The notes beneath the pieces were generated by a model. The model was not told where the DNA came from. It was given only the letters and a program-made list of their open reading frames with translations, and searched no databases. A stretch of DNA of 64,000 bases, from contig JAGFNK010000029.1 of the NCBI GenBank assembly GCA_025769875.1, positions 124,001 to 188,000 on the forward strand, given 5' to 3'. The DNA comes from Russula earlei (Eukaryota; Basidiomycota; Agaricomycetes; Russulales; Russulaceae). Numbering within the stretch: the stretch's first letter is position 1; every line of letters begins with the position of its first letter. Of the stretch, positions 1-9,146 are shown piece by piece. The translations under genes and the position numbers were made by a program.

Positions 1-199
1 TTCTTGAACACATCTCTACTATTGACTTGTCTTTACACTTGAGAACTGACACGGCTCGTTACTGTGACACAGTACCTCTTTGGTACTTAGCACTGCTTTG
101 GACCCTACTTCTCACTCATGCAGTCTTGGACGTCTATCGGCTTGTCTTTGAACTTCTCCCTCGCTCTTGAACTGGATTGTTCAACAGTGAGTCTTGACA
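1..199 (+). mobile_element. Chimeric fragment: gypsy integrase C-terminus joined to LTR B 3' end
   Basis: The first 70 or so bases encode the same integrase C-terminal text (FLEHISTIDLSL, LRTD, ARYCD) seen on the minus strand near 8300-8350 in element D. From about 75 to 199 the sequence instead matches the 3' part of the LTR B at 58784-59594, ending in GTGAGTCTTGACA. The join is not at an LTR boundary, so this is a recombination or template-switch product, not a clean insertion. The fragment continues off the left edge. Confidence 0.6.
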
Positions 200-665
200 G
201 GTAATGTGATGCTTGGCCTTCCAGTAACTCCTGGATGAGGGCATAGTGCTGTGGCAAGATCACCTCCATCCAGAGCTTCTCATCACTGTCGGTGAGAGTG
301 AGGATGCTGATGGATTGTCCGGTGTGATCTCTTGAGTTTGAGAGGTGCCAATATAGTAGTTGGCATCAAGCAGGTTCAACAAGGTGGTTCAAGGTGTTGA
401 TAAAAAGGTTGTACTGCACCTGGTTGAGGATTTGTCCAAACAGGAGGAGGCCTATCAGGTCTTGGAGAATGTAGGCATTGTGCAACCAGATGTCAATGTG
501 TTGTTGGTTGTAGGTGTTGACTATGGACACTGGGGGGAAGTAGATGTCTTGGAGGGCTGGAAGGTGATTGAAGATGAGCTCCCTTTGATGGAGGATTGCG
601 TCATCCTCTGAGTCATATTCAGAGTCATCACTTGGGTTTGGGGAAACTGTGAATCTCGGAGGCAT
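200..665 (-). pseudogene. ORF B fragment (accessory gypsy ORF, copy i)
   Basis: Minus-strand reading starts MPPRFTVSPNPS at 665 and continues through an acidic DSEYDSEDDA segment to LNHLVEPA near 366; sequence down to about 200 is still similar to the ORF B copies at 60562 and 20361 but is broken. In the copy at 60562 the corresponding codon is GTG in the genome and becomes ATG only by splicing. Here the acceptor G has mutated to A (CTGCAATGCC against CTGTAGTGCC), giving a genomic ATG by accident. The function is unknown. The fragment is cut on the left by the family B LTR end. Confidence 0.65.
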
Positions 666-704
666 TGCAGATACTTTGATTTCTTGGGCTAGTGTTACAA
701 GGGT

Positions 705-725
705 AGTTCTTACTTTTTAAGAACT
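705..725 (-). promoter_or_regulatory. Conserved ORF A/ORF B junction hairpin (copy i)
   Basis: On the minus strand AGTTCTTA, loop AAAAG, TAAGAACT forms a perfect 8-bp stem. It follows the ORF A stop (TAG at 733-731) by 5 nt and contains the GTAAGA splice-donor-like sequence in loop plus 3' arm. It matches the hairpins at 20284-20304 and 60496-60516. Confidence 0.6.
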
Positions 726-730
726 GTGCA

Positions 731-1155
731 CTAGGTAACTATGTTGATGATGCCCAGGCAAAGGGGATCCAAGGTAAGCAAAGGATTTAGAGGGAGACAT
801 GGTATGAAGCAGAAATGAGACAGAGCAGGGTACAGACAGAGGTTGTCAAGGGAGTTTGAGTAGCTATTCTCAAATGATATATATCCTCCCTCGGCTATCC
901 TTAAGTAAGCATATGAGTAATACACTCTGCCATCAAGGAAGTTGTGAATAGAAGTGATGATGAAAGACCCTTGGTATGCAAAGCGATAGATGGGAGGCAG
1001 CATATTCAAGTGGCGATGTATGGATGAATTGAATATGTAATGGAGGCAACTGAAGGGGAAGTCTATATCTGGTGGGTGTGTCCCTATGGAGCTACACACC
1101 TTGAAGCTTGCTAGGTTAAACTGCTTGACAAGGTCAGAGTTGGTAGGCAGTACCG
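731..1155 (-). pseudogene. ORF A C-terminal fragment (accessory gypsy ORF, copy i)
   Basis: Minus-strand reading from about 1115 encodes text beginning VCSSIGTHPPDIDFPFS and including LDGRVYYSYAYLRIAEGGY, ending in a TAG stop at 731. It aligns with the C-terminal half of the ORF A copies at 19369-20292 and 59641-60490, giving three independent copies of one conserved protein. No known family is recognised. The N-terminal half is missing because LTR C begins at 1156, so this is a truncated relic. Confidence 0.65.
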
Positions 1156-1716
1156 TGTTACACTTCTTGTTGTTCTCTACTTTTTACCCTCATCCCCCTG
1201 GTTACTGTTTCATCCCTTGATGTTGATGGTCTCTTATTGTTTCACTTGTTGTGTTTCACCTATTGTCTGAGTTCCTTTTGCTACTGGTTAGTGCTACCTA
1301 TTGTTCCACATATGGTACTGTACAGCCTCGCTAGATACAGTATTTAAGCACCTGTAAAAGCTGGGGAATGCCCCAAGCTTAGCTTTGTCCCATTTTCTGT
1401 CGCATCCCTTGCCCTGTATACTCTCTCAATCACAACTTGCTTGTGCTGGCCTATACTCTGCTTGACCTTAGCACACCTCAAGGAACCCTTGTGTTCTTCT
1501 TCCTCCTCTGCCTCTCTATCATCATCCTCCTCTTCTGTGAAACCAGGAGATCGACTCTGTCTGCGGACTGAGTCATTGTCTGACTCACCCCGAGATGCTA
1601 AACCTTCAATCTGGTCTCTTTGAGCTGGTCCCCATTGAACCCTTGAACCAAGTCACAGGGACTTGGCCCCACTGAACCTTGAGCTAACGCTCTTATGGCC
1701 GCAATGCCGTAACACA
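1156..1716 (+). repeat. LTR C, 5' LTR of element C
   Basis: The segment begins TGTTACAC and ends AACACA (561 bp); a 555-bp minus-strand copy lies at 53596-54150. TATTTAA sits at 1341-1347. The predicted RNA start 34 nt on reads AAGCTTAGC (1375-1383), complementary to GCTAAGCTT immediately after the LTR (1718-1726). An imperfect GGGG/CCCC hairpin lies just before that start. The exact 3' end could be 1714 or 1716. Confidence 0.8.
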
Positions 1717-2420
1717 TGCTAAGCTTTCTTTACTCCATTCTGGAGATCAGCCTTGAATTACCACCAAATCGCTGGATCTGCATCCAACCTAGACCCTCAC
1801 CAGACCTCCCCCAACACGTCATTGGAACTGCCACCTGGGACAGCTTCCACACCTTCCTCTGCTATGTTACCACTGAAAACAATGAAGAATTACCAGTTGA
1901 ATTTATCAACAACTGCTGGTTTGAGCTACAACTCAGAAGAGGACAGCTCTACACCCACCAGGACTTAGAACTCATCAGAAACAGCCTTGGATTAGGCTAC
2001 TGGAGGGAAGACAACCCTCTTTACGAACCCCCATCAGAATCAGAAGCCTCTTCTACAGAAGGCAACCCCCCTGAATTAGAAAACACCACCAAACCTCAGA
2101 CACTCTCTGAGGCCCCAGAATCACAGTCAACCTCCAAATCGGATACACAGAATCTTCCTGAAACTCAGGAATCCACTGAACCACTAGAACCCCGAACACC
2201 CTCAAGTCCTCAAAACCCACTATGGCAGCACAAGTCCCACAAGCTGCTCCAGCCCAAGTTGCCGCACAACCAATCATGGCACCACAGGCTGCCCAAGGAA
2301 TTAATGGAACCCTTAGCGGCAAAGAACCCACAGTCTTCACAGGGGAAAGAAACAAAACTAAAAGATTCATCATGGAGTTCAACCTTTACTGGGGACTCAA
2401 CAACAACAAGGCAGTCATGA
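1716..2420 (+). CDS. Element C leader ORF upstream of gag
   Basis: This 234-codon reading frame starts at an ATG that overlaps the LTR/primer-site junction. Its first 100 or so residues look like real protein (MLSFLYSILEISLELPP..., LGLGYWREDNPL), followed by a Ser/Glu/Pro-rich disordered stretch. From 2222 on it overlaps gag in another frame, so the last 65 or so codons are probably a shadow of gag. I recognise no family. A pre-gag ORF is unusual in Ty3/gypsy elements but recurs in this window (elements A, B and D), though with unrelated sequence here. Confidence 0.5.
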   Translation: MLSFLYSILEISLELPPNRWICIQPRPSPDLPQHVIGTATWDSFHTFLCYVTTENNEELPVEFINNCWFELQLRRGQLYTHQDLELIRNSLGLGYWREDNPLYEPPSESEASSTEGNPPELENTTKPQTLSEAPESQSTSKSDTQNLPETQESTEPLEPRTPSSPQNPLWQHKSHKLLQPKLPHNQSWHHRLPKELMEPLAAKNPQSSQGKETKLKDSSWSSTFTGDSTTTRQS

Positions 2421-3174
2421 GGGACCCCTCAAAAAGGGTCATCTTAGCTCTCTCCTACATTAAAGGGGAAAAGGTAGAAGACTGGGTAAACTCGCAAGTA
2501 ACGACCCTTAGAGAAAAAATAACTAGGGCCCAGAATCCCATCAACCAAAATGACAAAGTCTTGTGGACCAATTTCGTCACTGATTTCACATTCAAATTCA
2601 CCGACATGGCAGAAAAGGAAGATGCCCAGGCAGCTCTTATCAAACTTGAAATGAAGGATTCCCTTGATGACTACATCTCCACCTTCGAAACACTTCTTAC
2701 CAAAACAGGATGGCCAGAGACGGACATAATCGCCATTGAAAGCTTTAAGAATGGGCTCAAAAGTGGACTCTACCATGCAATCTTAAATAGGGACACCTGG
2801 CCTACCACTCTCCTAGAATGGAAAGAGGAAGCCAGGAGACAACATCAATGATTTGTCACCATCAGAGAAAAACTCAAAGGAAAGAAGACTACACACTCCC
2901 CCTCAGAGCACAAGTCCCACCACCCTGACCGGATGCAAGTGGATGCTGCCAAGTCCAACTTCAAAAAACTCACAGAAGAAGAACAAAAACAACTAGCAAA
3001 GGAAGGACGCTGCTTCCGCTGCAGGGAGAAGGGCCACCTCAGTAGAGAATGCCCCAAAAACATGACCCCCACTACTTCCAAGGCTCGCACTACCGAACCA
3101 ACCCTGGAACCACCCAAGGAGGAAGAAGCCTCCACCATGGTGGCCTGCATGTTAGGATTCTCATGTTCTCCGAC
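2222..3174 (+). pseudogene. Element C Gag (capsid and zinc knuckle), broken
   Basis: Reading starts with ATG at 2222 (MAAQVPQAAPAQ). It covers a gypsy-type capsid with VFTGERNKTKRFIMEFNLYW and EDWVNSQVTTL, and continues after one in-frame TGA at 2849-2851 into VTIREKLKGKK. A CCHC zinc knuckle (CFRCREKGHLSRECP) lies near 3010-3054. The TGA sits where related proteins have Arg, consistent with CGA to TGA. Gag would package the element RNA in cytoplasmic particles. An LTR-like insertion (3175 on) separates it from the protease. Confidence 0.8.
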
Positions 3175-3830
3175 TGTCACCTGTTTCGTTGACTCATCTA
3201 TGATTACTCACATGTCTGCTTACGGATCTAGCTTACTGATTGCTTACTGATTCTGTCTGGCTTACTGATTGCTTACTGATCCTGATCAGTAAGAGCTGAC
3301 TTGTTGCTTATTGATTCATGACAGATACTAGGAAAGAATGACTCATGCGTGAGTCATTCTTAACATTCTTGAATTGCGCTTTCTGTATTTGGATACTACT
3401 GGTTCTCAGCTATGTGCACCCCGAGTTTTGTATGAATCAGATCAGTAGTTATTGAGATATTGTATAAATAGTCTGTAGTACCAAGAAGTCAAGCCTTACG
3501 CTCGACTTACACTTTTAACAAGACAACCATCTTGTCAAACCGATCTAAACAAAATTATAGTGCAGACTCTAACTGAAAGAGGTCCCTCTCTTTTTCTACA
3601 TTCAATCTTCCTGAGATAATATCAAAGGGTTCGAAGTCTAGTGCTTGAACTATATCAAGCAACTCTTTCACTAAAGAGTCGGTACTAAGATCCGTCAGAT
3701 CTTAACACTGCATGAAAGCATTGCCAGCAGAGGATAGAGCCAAACTCTGGGACCTTATCCTCAAAGAGAATTTTCTCTAGGCCAAAGTACAACAGTTGGT
3801 ACTGAGGCCCACATAGATACCGTTGTTCAA
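3175..3830 (+). repeat. LTR-like insertion (family G) between gag and protease of element C
   Basis: This stretch interrupts the gag-pol text and contains TGTATAAATAG near 3463, direct repeats of GCTTACTGATT, and an inverted repeat (AAGTCAAGC / GCTCGACTT) about 30 nt after the TATA box, as in the other LTR families here. It begins TGTCACCTG. I could not find a target duplication and the right end is uncertain (between about 3706 and 3830). Related GTAAGCAATCAG-type repeats occur near 55740-55800. Confidence 0.45.
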
Positions 3831-3845
3831 CATAAAGAAAACTCA

Positions 3846-6800
3846 ATGAAAGTTCCTTTTATGATTACAACAAATGGAAAGACTGGCCAAGCACTCCTAG
3901 ACAGTGGAGCAATGGAAAACTTTATCAGCCAAGGAATCATGGGAAAACTACAAATCCCACTTCGAACTCTCAAAACCCCCAGACCCATCATCAATGTAGA
4001 TGGCACCAATAACCAGGGTGGAGCGCTAACTCACTATGCCCACATAGCCGTGTGACATGGACCCACCACACGACTCCTCACCTTTTATGTTACAAATTTA
4101 GGAGAAGATAGGATGATCCTAGGATACCCCTTCCTAAAAGCGCTAAACCCCCTCATTAACTGGAACACTGGCTGCCTTAGAAACCACCTAGGGGTCCTTC
4201 CCACCCCTGTATCACCAATGAACCCACCAAAAATCCAAGTCACACAAATAAGATCAACCGTCATTCCCCCTGAATATTCACGGCATTGGAAAGTCTTCTC
4301 AGAAGAAGCAGCCAAACAACTCCCACCCAGTCGAGGAGAACTCAACTTCAAAATCACCCTGAAACCTGACGCCCCCAAGTTCCTTGATTGTCGAACTTAC
4401 ACTTACCCCCTCCCCCAAAATGAGAAACAAGAACTGTCAAGACAAATACAAGAGGACCTAGCCAAAGGTTTCATCAAGGATGGCATCTCGGACTTCATAT
4501 CCCCTGTCTTCTTTGTTCAGAAGAAGGATGGCACCACCCTGCGAATGGTAGTTGACTACTGAAAACTCAATAACGCCACAGTCCCCAATTACCACACCTT
4601 ACCCAACATGGAAGAACAGTTGCATTGACTAAGGGGCAAAACCACCTTTAGCAAATTTGATGTCAGAGCTGGCTACAACAACATCCTAATCCATCCAGAA
4701 GATTGACACAAAGGCACCTTCAAAACTCAATTTGGCACCTTTGTCCCCATGGTAATGGGCTTTGGCTTTACCAATGCCCCGGCAGCCTTCCAACGGGCAA
4801 TGAACCACACCCTTTGACCCTGGCTTCTAAAGTACCCAGAGAACACCTGCAACTACCTAGATGACATAGCAATAGCCACAGGGTTAGGGGAAGAGCACCT
4901 TCACTGACAAATCATGCATGAATTTCTTGACCTCCTTGAAAGAGACTCTTATTTTTTAAAGGCATCCAAATGCGCCTTTGAACAAAAGGAAATCAACTTT
5001 TTGGGCTTCCGAATCAACCAAGGGACCCTCAAAATTGACCCAATCAAAATGGTCAGCCTCAAAAACTGGCCGAGACCCCCCAATAACCTGAAACAAGTAC
5101 AACAAATCATGGGCACCCTCAACTACCAACAACTATTTATCCGAGACTTTGCTAAAATAGCTTGCCCCATTTTTTCTACAATCAAGAAAGGAACCCCCTT
5201 CCTCTGGACCCCAGAAGCGACCTCAGCTCTAGAAACCTTGATATCAGCAGTCTGCGATGACCCTGAACTCTACACCGCCAACCCTGATCTCCCATATGAA
5301 TTAGAAACCGACGCCTCACAATTCACCACCGGAGCAATCTTGTTTCAGAAAGACCCAAGAGGAAAGAGAAAAATGATTGGCAATATGTCACACACATTCA
5401 ACAAAGCAGAAAGGAACTACCCAGTCTGGGATAGGGAGTTCCTAGCCTTGATCCTTGCACTCCAACACTGGCGGTATCTATTGGTTGGAACGAAACACCC
5501 CATCAAGATCTTTACCGATCATGCCAACCTTGCCCACTATCGACTCCCTCATAAGATTAATTAATTGAAGAATTGCAGGTTATATTTCCACATTGGTGGA
5601 TTATCATTTTGAAGTGTGTATAAGGACTTCTAATCGCGCAGATGCTCTCTCACGACAACCTGACCACAATGATGGATCAGGAGATAACCAGAATATCATG
5701 GCACTCCCCAACAAACTCTTTATTTGCACACTCCACATGGAAGATTTGTATGAACAAGTCTTAAGAGAACAAAAAAGCTGACTACTGGACCTACTTATGT
5801 GGAGGAACAAACACAATTTACAAGAAGAGGATGGTGCACTGTTCAAAGATGGAAAATTAGTTGTGCCCTATCTAGAACCCCTCTTACGAAGAATTCTGCA
5901 TACATATCATGACAGCATCCTTGGGGGACACACAGGAAATGCCCGAACCTTGTACTCAATCCAAGAATTATTCTGGTGGCCTAAAATGGGTTATTTCGTC
6001 CAGGACTACATTTGGGGTTGCGCCACTTGCCAAGCCAACAAATCTTCCACACATCCCACTTGCCCCCCAGTTTACCCAATTCCTCCTGAATTCCAGAAAC
6101 CATTCCAAACCATAGCTGTCAACTGGATCGTCAACCTCCCCCTGTCAGAAGGAAACAATACCATCATGACCATCATGGATCACGACTCTACCAAGGCAGC
6201 AATATTCATACCTTGTCGTAAAGACATGGGAACTCTGGAAATGGCTAAATTATTCTTATGATATGCCTTTCCTTGGACCGGGGTCCCCTCAAAAATCATT
6301 TCCGATCACAACTCCTGCTTCACCTCTGACTTATTCAAAGAAGTCTCCAGAATTTTGGGGATTAACCAAAACCTAAGTACTGCTTACCACTCTCAAACTG
6401 ATGGACAATCAGAAAGAACTAATCAAACCCTGGAAATGTATCTCTGCATCTACACTGGAGAGAAACAAGAAGAGTGGACACACTGGCTACCTATAGCCCA
6501 ATACCATTTCAACACTCACAAATCCACAACCACCAAACGAACCCCTTATGAGTTGCTCATTGGCTTTAACCCATGAGGACTCTGCACCCAACTAAAGTCC
6601 AAGTTCCCAGGAATTCAAGAACACCTCCAGGCTCTGAAAGACATGCGAGAATCGGCTCAAGAAGCAATGAAAAAAGCACAAGGCCACTGGATCAAGGAAA
6701 CCAAGTTCAAAGGGTTAGAAAAAGGACAGAAGGTTTGGTTGGAAGGGACTAACCTAAAAACCCCCCATCAGTTCCAGAAGTTCCGCCCCAAGTGGTTTGG

Positions 6801-7011
6801 ACCTTTCGTCATCACTAAGAAAATTTCCCATGTTGTCTACCAACTTCGCCTTCCTTCCCAATGGAGTATCTATAACATGTTTCATGCCTCCATTCTTTCC
6901 CTGGTCACTGAAACAGCTGAACATGGCCCTAACTTCCCTGAACCCCCCCCTGATCTTCTCTCAGGAGAGTATGAGGTTGAAAAGATTACTGCCCAACGTC
7001 TCCGTAGAAAC
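3846..7011 (+). pseudogene. Element C Pol (protease, RT, RNase H, integrase, start of chromodomain), decayed
   Basis: In order: retroviral-type aspartic protease (LLDSGAMENFIS near 3894), RT (FVQKKDGTTLRMVVDY near 4511; FDVRAGYNN; NYLDDIAIA near 4850), RNase H (ETDASQFTTGAILF near 5306), integrase zinc domain (HTGNARTLYSIQ, CATCQ) and core (DHDSTKAAIF; STAYHSQTDGQSERTNQ near 6376), the GPFVITKKIS and YNMFHASIL motifs, and the start of a chromodomain (GEYEVEKI near 6964). About ten in-frame stops interrupt it (for example 4559, 4625, 4703, 4816, 4905, 5779, 6259, 6574) and these are TGA; one TAA at 5562 goes with a small indel. It ends abruptly at an LTR of another family. It is non-functional. 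Confidence 0.88.
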
Positions 7012-7840
7012 TGTTACGAACCAAGGCCAGACCCTGACCGTAGATGGTCCTATTTCACTCGAGAGAGACCTCTCTCATTTTGCATTACCAACTCCCTTCC
7101 GTTTTCTGGACTATCCCCCCTGCAGTGCAAGATATCGTTATTGCAAAGGCACTATAACACGACCAGGCACCCGTTTCCTAATCGGGTAATCATCGCGTGG
7201 CAGCCACATGGCCACCCAGCCACCAAGGACCCGAAACAGCGGCACAAACTCTTAGAAGCTGTTGCATAAATCATCTGACGTCATCCAGGCTCCAATGACA
7301 TCATAGCTGACTGAGCGACTCCACAGTGACCTCATAGGCTCACTAAGCACTCCACAGTGACATCATAATGATGTCATCGCTCCACAATGATCAGTAATGC
7401 GCTCAGTAAGCCTGAAACTTGACACAAGCAAGTTTATGCCTCTGTAGTCCTATTGGATGGTACCAAAGAGTCTAGAATAGTCCCAGGTCTTTGTAATCGA
7501 CCCTGTACACTGTATATAAGCCCCAATGAAGCATGGCAGTCGTCAGACTGTCCATTTGTGATACTCTCATCTTCCTGGGTACTCCCCCGCGACCGCTCAG
7601 TCTAAAGATTCCCCTCGCTTCCAAGGTACTCTTCAACGACCGCCTTGTCTAAAGTCCCCTCGCTACACTGGCCTCCAGCCTTCGCCTTTGTCTCTTGCAA
7701 CACCTACCAGTCCCCATCTGGTACCTCCTCGTCGTTTGGCTCGTCCTCTTGTTCAACGCCGCCTTCGCCGCGTATCATCTGTTCCGACCCTTGCCCACCT
7801 GCTCCTGAGTCCACACGGATCAGCAGTACGTGTCTTGACA
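7012..7840 (+). repeat. LTR A copy (829 bp)
   Basis: The segment begins TGTTACGAACC and ends GTGTCTTGACA and is co-linear with the two LTRs of element A (18492-19321, 27349-28178). It keeps the TGACGTCA-like array, the TATATAA box, the AGACTGTCCA RNA-start sequence and the GTACGT splice donor near its end. Left flank (element C, plus strand) and right flank (element D, minus strand) are different elements and the 5-bp flanks (gaaac / ttcca) do not match, so this is a recombination product rather than a simple solo LTR. Confidence 0.85.
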
Positions 7841-8395
7841 TTCCAGTGCATGAGGTATTGGAGTTTACGTGTTTGTCCAAACCTTCTAGTGTCTAGAATT
7901 GCCTCGATCTTGTATTCTTCTTCATCTTTGATGATTGGTGGGGGGCAAGTAAACAGCATGCCATATGCTTCCATTTCTATGTATGGAAGTAGTAAATTGA
8001 CATGAAAGACGTTGTGTATTTTCATCGATGGTGGGAGTTGAAGTTGATAAGTGACCTTGGAAATTTTCTTTATGATTGTAAAGGGTCTGTATCATTTAGG
8101 CATTAATTTGCATGTTCCTGGTGTTTTGAGATTCTTTGCTTCTAACCATACGAGGGTTCCTTCTTTCATTTCTGGGACATCAGGTTTTGAGGGTTGTTGT
8201 TTACATTCTAGAAGTTGTTGTGCATCTTGTCATGCTTCTTCTAGTTGTTTAAGGCGTTCAATAGAGTTGGGCATGTTGTTGTCTTTGTCACAGTAACGAG
8301 CCATGTCAGTTCTCAAGCGCAAAGACAAATCAATAGTAGAGATGTGTTCAAGAAATGGGCTGGTTCCTGTGTATAAAGAGTAAGGATCCCTGCAG
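7841..8395 (-). pseudogene. Element D integrase C-terminus and chromodomain remnant
   Basis: Minus-strand text from about 8395 down to 7841 reads FLEHISTIDLSL, LEAKNLKTPG, MKIHNVFHVNLLLPYIE, then EEEYKIEAILDTRRFG and LQYLMHWN of a chromodomain. This is the classical end of a chromovirus-type Ty3/gypsy Pol, where the integrase C-terminal domain leads into a histone-reading module thought to guide insertion. The chromodomain is cut through by the family A LTR at 7840, so element D has lost its 3' end. In-frame TGA codons are present. Confidence 0.8.
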
Positions 8396-8399
8396 CGGT

Positions 8400-9146
8400 C
8401 AAAGTGTTTTATGCTAAACAGGTTATGGCCAATAGACCCTTCCTAGTACGACTCGGTCCGTTGAGAAGCTAGGGTAAGTTTGTAATGGGATAGACTAGGG
8501 CTGGTTCCACTAGCTACATGCATTCAAGTCTATCAGAGACCTTGAACAATGCAGAGAGAGTAGAGGAAGGTAGGTTTTAAAGGAGGAGAGCTCTTCTCAG
8601 TGGAGTGAAGAGAGACTCTTAGGGAAGGAAGGGATAGGTAGAGTAGATGGTAGTTGGTGTGTGTGAAGAGTTGGTGAGATGGAGATGTGGATGTGGTTTG
8701 AGGATTAGGAGTGAAGTGGGTTGCAGGTGAATATGTTGGACAAGAGTAGGTTGGATTCTACAAGAGACCAAGCTTAGGGCTTTGGTCACAAAGTACTGAG
8801 CTTATATATACAGGAGAAGCGCAGCAATAGCTGCACTTTGACTGTGTTACTAGTATAGTAGGAGTCATAATAAGTAGGAGTCATAGAAATAAAGCCATGA
8901 ATGAGTCATAACCAAGTAACTGTGCTGTGCAGCAAAGTGTGCAGCATTGCACAGTCAAAACCAAGAAATGAATATAAATGGAAGGAGAACCAAACAAAGG
9001 GAAAGTAACAGCAATCCAGTGTTACCTGGATGTGTATGGATCACAAGAAGTAAGAGATCATGAGGCCAGTGAGTAAAGGGACGTATGAAAGCAAGCAGTC
9101 CATAGCAAAAGGTAAGAAGTAAATGTAAAAGGAAAATGGTGTAACA
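8400..9146 (-). repeat. Solo LTR (family F) inside the integrase of element D
   Basis: Integrase text of element D stops at FRPQININLED (about 9147) and resumes at RDPYSLYTGTSPFLEHI (about 8394); the DNA between reads as an LTR on the minus strand. It starts TGTTACACC at 9146, has TATATATAAG near 8800 and an inverted repeat GACCAA/TTGGTC where transcription would begin. The inner end is not precise because no clean target duplication is visible. Confidence 0.6.

Noticed and set aside
4559..6576. Alternative genetic code reading TGA as an amino acid
   Set aside because: The host-type genes and the intact copia use TGA as stop normally, and element A has CGA at positions that are TGA in a close relative. 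CpG decay explains it.
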